NCBI GenBank assembly: GCA_964446685.1
Contig: CAYUPO010000001.1
Location: 62,001 to 126,000 of the forward strand
DNA from: CAZWRN01 sp964446685
GTDB lineage: Bacteria > Patescibacteriota > Microgenomatia > Daviesbacterales > UBA10151
Length of the DNA: 64,000 nt
Reading direction: 5' to 3'
The notes beneath the pieces are model-generated. The model had not been told where the DNA came from. It did no database searches and worked only from the letters and a program-made list of their open reading frames with translations. Shown one piece after another: positions 58,556 to 64,000 of this stretch. Made by a program: the position numbers and the translations under genes. The number at the start of each line of letters is the position of its first letter. Positions within the stretch are counted from its first letter, which is position 1.

Positions 58556-60019
58556 ATGGAATCTTTGCAGCTGATTATCTTTGGAATTACAGGTAACTTA
58601 GTTCAAAAATATATTCTCCAGGCTCTTTATGACATGGCTGAGAAAGGTTTACTTCCGGAAAATCTTTCAATTATTGGCAATGCCAGAAAGCCAAAATCCA
58701 CAGAAGAATTCCAAGAATACTTATCTGAAGTGCTTCATGCAGATAATGTTCACCACCAGCATCCGATCAAACCGGAAATATTTAATGATCTGGTCAATAA
58801 AATAACTTATATTGATGGCAATTTAGATGATCCTGATTTTTATGTCAGACTCAAAAAATACCTTGATCAGCTAAATCCATCCCATACTGGTAAAACCAAC
58901 CGGATTTTTTATCTGGCAACTTATCCTGAGCTTTACCAGCATGTCTTTGAAAACCTTAAAAAACAGTCTCTCAATGAACAGACAGATGGCTGGGTCAGGC
59001 TGATGGTGGAAAAACCTTTTGGACATGATCTGACAAGCGCTCAACATCTCAATAAGCAACTTTTACAATATTTTACTGAAGACCAAATCTACCGGATGGA
59101 TCACTATCTGGGCAAAGAAACCTTGCAGAATATTCTGACATTCAGGTTTGGAAATGGTATTTTTGAACCATTAATGAACAGTGAATATGTTGATCATATT
59201 CAGATTACTGCTTCTGAGGATTTTGGGATTGGTAAAAGAGGCGGATATTATGACACTGTTGGTGCTTTGAAAGATGTTGGCCAGAACCATCAGTTGCAAA
59301 TGCTGGCTTTTGCCACAATGGATGCTCCTGAAGAATTTACCAATCAGGCGGTAACTTCAAAAAGAGCTAAAATTTTACAAAATCTGGTTTCAGACCCTGA
59401 GCATCTGGTATTTGGTCAATACGAAGGATATAAAGAAGAAGAAAATGTAAACCCAGAGTCAGAGACTGAGTCATTTTATGCATTTAAAACTGAGATTAAA
59501 ACAGACAGATGGCAGGGAGTACCAATTTATGTCCGAGCCGGAAAGAAACTCAAACAGACTGCCACAGAAATTGCTGTTGTCTTTAAAATACCGGAAAACC
59601 GGCTTTTTAAATCTCATGAAGCTGGAATGATCCCAAATGTACTTTTTTTCCGGATCCAACCAAACGAAGGAATTGTTATGCGAATTCTCTCAAAAAAACC
59701 GGGTGCAGGTGTCACTCTGGAACCAACTTACATGCAGTTTTGTTATAAACAAGATTCAGAGTTTCACACTCTGCCTGATCCATATGAAAGGCTGATCTCA
59801 GATGCTATCCGAGGTGATCAGACATTTTTTAATGCAGCAGATGAAGTGGAAGCACAATGGGCGTTTATTGATCCATTAACAGATGCTAAAGTCAAAGCCC
59901 ATCCATACAAACCAGGCAGCTGGGGACCGGAAGCAGCAGATGAGCTAATCAAAAAAGACGGCCGAGAATGGCTAGAACCATCCGAAGAGTTCTGCGCCAT
60001 CCCACCCTATAATCCCTGA
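58556..60019 (+). CDS. zwf: Glucose-6-phosphate 1-dehydrogenase
   Basis: The 487-residue enzyme oxidises glucose-6-P to 6-phosphogluconolactone. It has an IFGITGNLVQKYILQALY dinucleotide-binding start (Gly pattern slightly changed from GASGDLAKK), the active-site RMDHYLGKETLQNI, VGALKDVGQNHQLQML and VRAGKKLKQTATEI. It runs opposite to pgi from adjacent promoters, so the two could be co-regulated. It feeds gnd through the lactone, but no 6-phosphogluconolactonase is seen here. Confidence 0.95.
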   Translation: MESLQLIIFGITGNLVQKYILQALYDMAEKGLLPENLSIIGNARKPKSTEEFQEYLSEVLHADNVHHQHPIKPEIFNDLVNKITYIDGNLDDPDFYVRLKKYLDQLNPSHTGKTNRIFYLATYPELYQHVFENLKKQSLNEQTDGWVRLMVEKPFGHDLTSAQHLNKQLLQYFTEDQIYRMDHYLGKETLQNILTFRFGNGIFEPLMNSEYVDHIQITASEDFGIGKRGGYYDTVGALKDVGQNHQLQMLAFATMDAPEEFTNQAVTSKRAKILQNLVSDPEHLVFGQYEGYKEEENVNPESETESFYAFKTEIKTDRWQGVPIYVRAGKKLKQTATEIAVVFKIPENRLFKSHEAGMIPNVLFFRIQPNEGIVMRILSKKPGAGVTLEPTYMQFCYKQDSEFHTLPDPYERLISDAIRGDQTFFNAADEVEAQWAFIDPLTDAKVKAHPYKPGSWGPEAADELIKKDGREWLEPSEEFCAIPPYNP

Positions 60020-60081
60020 CATTTACTCTACATTGCTATCTGTTCAATTAGTATTTCCAAGTTTATAATCTGAAAATAAGA

Positions 60082-60534
60082 ATGCCTAAAGAAAAACATA
60101 TTATAAAAGATCCAAGATTTGATGATCAAGCGACAGAAGCTTTTACTAGAGCTGAAAGAACTAGGGATCATTTTGGTCACGATCTGATAATTCCTGAGAC
60201 TCTGGTTATGGCTATTATTATAGATCCATCAACCCATCCATTTATAAATCCACAGATCCCTAATCAGTCTTTGTTGGAAAGATATATTAAAGATATCCCT
60301 GCTTCACGCCACACACCGAAAGATTCAGAATATGATATTTGGGATCAATATGTTGAGTGGGCTATTAATCAATCAGTAATTAAACGCAAACAGGTTCGAA
60401 TACCAGATCTTTTTGATTATCTTTATTTAACAGATCCAATGATGGATTTCAGATTTGCACTTACAAATGCTACTCCTGTGAATGTGACAGTAGTAAATTC
60501 CCCTAAGTCAAATCGTAGAAGATATTTATCTTAA
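60082..60534 (+). CDS. Stand-alone Clp_N-like domain protein
   Basis: The 150-residue protein contains a segment resembling a Clp N-terminal repeat: FDDQATEAFTRAERTRDHFGH, then DLIIPETLVMAIIID, like the F-T-x-x-A...A...A-x-x-x-G-H-x-x-I-x-x-E-H-L pattern of ClpA/ClpC. No ATPase part follows. It could be an adaptor or substrate-binding module. The match is partial. TATAAT lies 12 nt before ATG 60082. It is just downstream of zwf. Confidence 0.5.
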   Translation: MPKEKHIIKDPRFDDQATEAFTRAERTRDHFGHDLIIPETLVMAIIIDPSTHPFINPQIPNQSLLERYIKDIPASRHTPKDSEYDIWDQYVEWAINQSVIKRKQVRIPDLFDYLYLTDPMMDFRFALTNATPVNVTVVNSPKSNRRRYLS

Positions 60535-60535
60535 A

Positions 60536-60826
60536 TTAATAAACAGATAAAGCTAAAACTATCCTGCTGCCCCCGAAAATTTCTACCAAATGGGATATTC
60601 TATCAGGATTTTTTCTTGAAGGTAATTGATCTGGTATTTCTGAAAAAACGTTGGGTTTTTCTTTACATCTAAGGAGGGGTGCTTGATAATCCCTTAAATA
60701 ATTTCTAACCACGTTAAGTTCAACTTCTCCTAAACTCCCAACTATCTGGCCTCTTTGTTCTGGCGTGAGTCTATTTTCGTAATCGGCTGCTTTTGGCATA
60801 AATTTAATCTGACAGGAACCTGACAT
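60536..60826 (-). CDS. Hypothetical protein (96 aa)
   Basis: Not recognised. It is a small soluble protein with a charged middle (ENRLTPEQRGQIVGSLGEVEL) and a hydrophobic C-terminus (GGSRIVLALSVY). A longer frame starts at 60862, but the near-consensus promoter TTGACA-17-TACATT has its -10 box overlapping that ATG, so the ATG at 60826 is preferred; 60799 is also possible. Confidence 0.5.
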   Translation of the reverse strand: MSGSCQIKFMPKAADYENRLTPEQRGQIVGSLGEVELNVVRNYLRDYQAPLLRCKEKPNVFSEIPDQLPSRKNPDRISHLVEIFGGSRIVLALSVY

Positions 60827-60853
60827 TTGTCTGATTTTTCTCTGTCTGTGGTA

Positions 60854-60882
60854 AATGTACATCTCTGTGTTATGCCTGTCAA
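60854..60882 (-). promoter_or_regulatory. Promoter TTGACA-17-TACATT
   Basis: On the minus strand the -35 box is at 60877-60882 and the -10 box at 60854-60859. The start near 60847 gives a leader of about 20 nt to ATG 60826. Confidence 0.65.
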
Positions 60883-60920
60883 TAGGCTATGGGGTGAGAT
60901 TTGTGCGTAGAATGTATGAA

Positions 60921-61865
60921 TTATGTAAGTTTTCTACCGGTTGAACTAACTGGGGTGTTTTTACTGACTTCATGCTGGCCAAATTTACCTCTCATAGCTG
61001 ATGTCAGTTTATTGCGATAGCCGTTTGGAGATGATTCTTCAATATTTTCGGATTCAACCCTGATATCAAATGAATCCTTAATCACTCTGGCCTCTACTCC
61101 CAGATCCTCCGCCACTTTAACAGTCCATTCGCCTTCTCCGGTATGTCCGATTTTTGAGGAATAAACTCCCAGTTCAGGATCTTCTTTCAGAGCATCTAGT
61201 GCCCAACCAACTAAACGGGACTCGACCACTGAACGATTGTTGTAAACTCTAAATATCTCAACCATATCCAGATCAAAATCAGATGACTTTAAAATGGCAG
61301 CACCTTCTGAGATAGCTTCCATCATGCCGTATTCAATACCGTTGTGAACCATTTTGGCAAAATGCCCGGCACCAACAGGACCAAAGTGACCATAGGCATC
61401 GGGGGAGGCAATTTTTTTAGCCAAATCTTTAATTAATTCATAATCTTCTTTTTCGCCACCAATCATCAGACAAGCACCTGTCCGGGATCCGCCTGGTCCT
61501 CCGGAAGTACCGATATCCATAAAATGAACACCGGTTGGTTTAATCTTTTCTGAGCGTCTTAAAGTGTCTTTGTAAAAGGAATTTCCTCCATCAATCAGTA
61601 AATCTCCTGGTTCAAGGAGAGGGAGAACTTTATCAATAAATTCATCTGTCACTTCCCCTGCAGGAAGCATCAACCAGATAACGCGAGGAGTTTCAAGTTT
61701 GGATACCAAATCGGCAACATCTTGGGCGGGGATTGCACCCGATTGTGTAACTTCTTCAAGAGGTTCTGGGGACCTGTTCCAGGCAACGACTTCCTGGCCT
61801 TGCTCAAGCAAGTGTAAAACCATATTTTTGCCCATCCGGCCTAAACCAACATAACCAAGTTTCAT
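60921..61865 (-). CDS. gnd: 6-phosphogluconate dehydrogenase, short form (GntZ/YqeC type)
   Basis: The 314-residue enzyme decarboxylates 6-phosphogluconate to ribulose-5-P. It has LGYVGLGRMGKNM (Rossmann), WNRSPEPLEE, IDGGNSFYKDT, the GTSGGPGG substrate loop and KMVHNGIEYGMM with catalytic Lys. It is about 300 residues, the short form that lacks the long C-terminal helical domain. ATG 61865 is used; a GTG lies just upstream, and TATATT ends 7 nt before the ATG. Confidence 0.93.
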   Translation of the reverse strand: MKLGYVGLGRMGKNMVLHLLEQGQEVVAWNRSPEPLEEVTQSGAIPAQDVADLVSKLETPRVIWLMLPAGEVTDEFIDKVLPLLEPGDLLIDGGNSFYKDTLRRSEKIKPTGVHFMDIGTSGGPGGSRTGACLMIGGEKEDYELIKDLAKKIASPDAYGHFGPVGAGHFAKMVHNGIEYGMMEAISEGAAILKSSDFDLDMVEIFRVYNNRSVVESRLVGWALDALKEDPELGVYSSKIGHTGEGEWTVKVAEDLGVEARVIKDSFDIRVESENIEESSPNGYRNKLTSAMRGKFGQHEVSKNTPVSSTGRKLT

Positions 61866-61898
61866 CACATTGAATATACTACCTCAAAAGGAAGATGT

Positions 61899-62138
61899 CT
61901 AGCGTTTTGGAAGATATGAAGGACGATAGTATGAACTAGCAGGAGGAACTTCATGTAATCTGAACCTACTGGTAGGAGGTCTTTGAGTTAATTGTTGAAT
62001 AGTATTAACTGTTTCCTGAATCCTAGAATTAGGATCAGCATTAAATTGCCTCCATTGGTCAGCAATTAATTCTGTTTGCACGTAAGGAGTAAGATGGGCA
62101 GCTACTTCCGCCTGAATAATTTCTTTTGAAATGGGCAT
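61899..62138 (-). CDS. Small hypothetical protein (79 aa)
   Basis: Not recognised. It has a helical, Gln-rich N-terminal half (PISKEIIQAEVAAHLTPYVQ) and a Pro/Ser/Arg/Tyr-rich, probably disordered C-terminus. It has its own strong promoter (TTGATT-17-TATAAA) ending 6 nt before the ATG, which argues for a real gene upstream of gnd. Confidence 0.55.
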   Translation of the reverse strand: MPISKEIIQAEVAAHLTPYVQTELIADQWRQFNADPNSRIQETVNTIQQLTQRPPTSRFRLHEVPPASSYYRPSYLPKR

Positions 62139-62144
62139 AATATA

Positions 62145-62173
62145 TTTATACTTAATTAAATTATATTAATCAA
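62145..62173 (-). promoter_or_regulatory. Promoter TTGATT-17-TATAAA, leaderless
   Basis: On the minus strand the -35 box is at 62168-62173 and the -10 box at 62145-62150, 6 nt before ATG 62138. Confidence 0.65.
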
Positions 62174-62288
62174 GATATTATTTATGTTAATTTTTGTCTA
62201 AATTAATGCTAATTATGTTTTTGTGATTAATTGTCTTAATATTGTCCAATTAGTTTTGTTTTGGTTTGGTAATTTGTATACTGAATAT

Positions 62289-63131
62289 ATGTATCTTTCA
62301 ATTGACATCGGTGGGACCCATATCCGGTTTGCCACCTCGGGTGATGGTAAGAAAATTTCTCAGAAAGAAAAGTTCCACACTCCGGCCAAATACGACGATG
62401 GAATTGATCTGATTGAAGAGACCATCGAACGGATGACTAATGGTCATATTCCAAAAAAGATTACTCTTGGGGCTGCCAGCCCAATCAACTATGAAAAAGG
62501 GACTATTATGAAGCCCCCAGCTCTGCCAAATTGGGCCGGTCACTCAATCCGGAAAGAATTGGAACTTCGTCTCAGAACACATATTATTTTAGAAAATGAT
62601 GCCTCTTTAGCCGGACTTGCAGAAGCCCATACCAGTAAAAAGAAACAGTCAGAGGTGGTGGCTTATATTACGCTAAGTACGGGTGTTGGCGGCTCCAGAA
62701 TAGTTAACGGCAAGATTGATTATCATGCCACACCATTTGAACCAGGACACCAAATTCTGGACCCTAAAGGCCGTTTTTGGCCCGGATGCGGACAGAGAGG
62801 ATGCTTTGAATCAATGGCCAGCGGACGGGCGTTTGAGATCACTTATGGAGTCAAACCAGAATTATGTGAAGATTTTAAAATTTGGGAGGAACATGCCCAG
62901 GTAGTCTCACAGGGTCTGGTAAATGTACTCACTTTGTGGTCCCCTGATGTTTTAGTATTGGGCGGCAGTCTGGTCAAAGCTGGAAAGAAATTTATAGATC
63001 CGCTGATGCATTTTACTATTAATAATCTGCAAATTTTTCCCGCTCCAAAAATAGAGATTTCTAAACTGGATGATAATAATGTATTACTCGGTGGATTTAT
63101 CTTACAGCAGCAGAAAGATCCTAATCTTTGA
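62289..63131 (+). CDS. ROK-family sugar kinase (probable glucokinase)
   Basis: The 280-residue kinase has the phosphate-binding LSIDIGGTHIRFA at the start, ENDASLAGLAEA with the catalytic Asp, a TLSTGVGGSRI loop and the ROK zinc motif (PGCGQRGCFESMASG). A glucokinase or N-acyl-hexosamine kinase role is possible; glucose is the best guess from the alpha-glucosidase, pgi and zwf nearby. ATG 62289 is used, since TATACT ends 6 nt before it and the longer GTG frame adds only low-complexity residues. Confidence 0.9.
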   Translation: MYLSIDIGGTHIRFATSGDGKKISQKEKFHTPAKYDDGIDLIEETIERMTNGHIPKKITLGAASPINYEKGTIMKPPALPNWAGHSIRKELELRLRTHIILENDASLAGLAEAHTSKKKQSEVVAYITLSTGVGGSRIVNGKIDYHATPFEPGHQILDPKGRFWPGCGQRGCFESMASGRAFEITYGVKPELCEDFKIWEEHAQVVSQGLVNVLTLWSPDVLVLGGSLVKAGKKFIDPLMHFTINNLQIFPAPKIEISKLDDNNVLLGGFILQQQKDPNL

Positions 63132-63132
63132 T

Positions 63133-63924
63133 TTACCTAACTTCGTAACTTAAAGTAACTGTCATCACAACTTCATTTTCGCCAGGATTAAGCTCAGTCT
63201 GGGCGCTGTCTTGATTGGAGCCGGCTGTCATTGTTTTGTTGTACATCAGAGGACTCTCACCCCGTCCACCTTCCTGGTAATTAATAATTTTGCCTAAATT
63301 AAATCCAGCAGCTTTAGCAGCTGTTTCTGCTTTAGCTTTGGCATCGGCAACTGCTTTGATCCGCGCTTCATTTTCAGCATTTGTTTTATCAACATTATTA
63401 AACTGAACTCCGCCAATCTGATTGATGCCATTTTTAGTTCCAACATCAATCACTTTTTCCGCCAAATCTATTTTTCCGGCAACTACCACCAAAGTAGTGT
63501 TTGCCCGGTAAGAGACAGCTCTGGAATTGGGATCTTGGACTGCTGGTGGTGTGACTACTTTTTCGGCCGGAAGAGGGCGGTTGTCATAATTTTCATAAAC
63601 ATTCAGATTTTCGGTTTTAATATCTTTATCGGCAATTCCTAAAGCTTTTAATTCTGTAGTAACTTTATTAATCACTTCATTCATCTTATTTTTAGCGACA
63701 TCGGCTGTGGCTCCGTCTGCGATCACACCAAGTCTGACAGTGGCTTTATCAGGTGTAATTGAAGCCTTGCCTTCACCTGTTACAGAAAATGCATCACTTT
63801 TTTGAGTTGTGGTACTGGTAACTGAAAAAGGAATCGGTCCAGCCAGTTTGGTATAAACAAACAATGAGAAAAGAATAAAAACAACTGTTAAGGCGATTAG
63901 CCCAAAAGTTCTTAAAAAAGCCAT
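63133..63924 (-). CDS. SIMPL-domain (DUF541) membrane-anchored protein
   Basis: The 263-residue protein has an N-terminal TM (about 7-27) and an extracytoplasmic SIMPL domain: FSVTGEGKASITPDKATVRLGV at the start, a SYRANTTLVVVAGKIDLAEKVIDVG central strand pair, an AKAKAETAAKAAGFNLGKI helix and a VTLSYEVR end. The family includes periplasmic stress-related proteins such as YggE. Length is typical. The last 76 bp of the window hold its weak promoter (TTGACT-18-AATAAT) and nothing else visible. Confidence 0.9.
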   Translation of the reverse strand: MAFLRTFGLIALTVVFILFSLFVYTKLAGPIPFSVTSTTTQKSDAFSVTGEGKASITPDKATVRLGVIADGATADVAKNKMNEVINKVTTELKALGIADKDIKTENLNVYENYDNRPLPAEKVVTPPAVQDPNSRAVSYRANTTLVVVAGKIDLAEKVIDVGTKNGINQIGGVQFNNVDKTNAENEARIKAVADAKAKAETAAKAAGFNLGKIINYQEGGRGESPLMYNKTMTAGSNQDSAQTELNPGENEVVMTVTLSYEVR

Positions 63925-64000
63925 TACTTATTATTCACTTTTTTTCTGAGGAAAGTCAACAAATTTTCTCCGATAGTGAACTACTATTAACAACCATATC

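Noticed and set aside
1..64000. tRNA, rRNA, prophage or insertion-sequence transposase genes
   Set aside because: No tRNA T-loop/CCA pattern, rRNA-like block, integrase or transposase frame was noticed on either strand.

Overview
The window is about 64 kb of AT-rich bacterial DNA that uses the standard bacterial code (TGA works as a stop). Gene content suggests a Patescibacteria/CPR genome, most likely Microgenomates-like. The signs are many short secreted or membrane proteins with Ser/Thr/Pro/Ala linkers, an MscL with a zinc-ribbon tail, a CofE-like ligase without other F420 genes, a DUF2207 protein with a poly-Gly tail, GIY-YIG cassettes and scattered small palindromic repeats. This placement is inferred from content; there is no rRNA or tRNA gene to anchor it.

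Layout. 1-12.9 kb: envelope and membrane genes (partial alpha/beta hydrolase, MurJ, MFS transporter, MgtC/DUF4010, MscL), a P-loop kinase, an RRM protein, a DUF3096 micro-protein, and a two-gene unit pairing an ATP-grasp/retropepsin fusion with a 7TM protein, next to a class-A-beta-lactamase-like serine hydrolase. 13-20.5 kb: a DEAD-box helicase variant (DEVD) behind a long leader, a two-component system, and a flavin electron-transfer operon (LUD protein, FMN-binding protein, ApbE, RnfD/NqrB-FNR fusion). 20.6-36.9 kb: methyltransferase, YkuD transpeptidase, C39-like peptidase, MFS exporter, two GH13 enzymes with a candidate structured RNA between them, AlkD, TrhO, DUF2207, FKBP and Dus. 37-38.7 kb: a RibD-like/CofE-like/Fur operon.

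38.8-56.7 kb: a purine biosynthesis island with purF, purM, purC, purE, purK, purB, two archaeal-type purP genes, guaA and a long single-chain purL, mixed with HAD, AAA_28 and GIY-YIG genes. purD, purN/purT, purH/purO, guaB and purA are not in the window. purF has an inverted-repeat leader and an intrinsic terminator just before its likely ATG. 56.8-63.9 kb: glucose-6-phosphate metabolism (pgi, zwf, short-form gnd, ROK sugar kinase) with small unknowns and a SIMPL protein. zwf feeds gnd, but no 6-phosphogluconolactonase is recognisable.

Two features run through the whole window. First, most unlinked genes have a TANNNT -10 box ending 4-8 nt before the start codon, often with a TTGNNN -35 box 17 nt further up. 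This means leaderless mRNAs; only a few genes have a clear Shine-Dalgarno sequence. Second, palindromic elements ending in TGTCATT.../...AATGACA occur repeatedly. One lies in frame inside guaA, and one pair forms perfect inverted repeats around a GIY-YIG nuclease gene.
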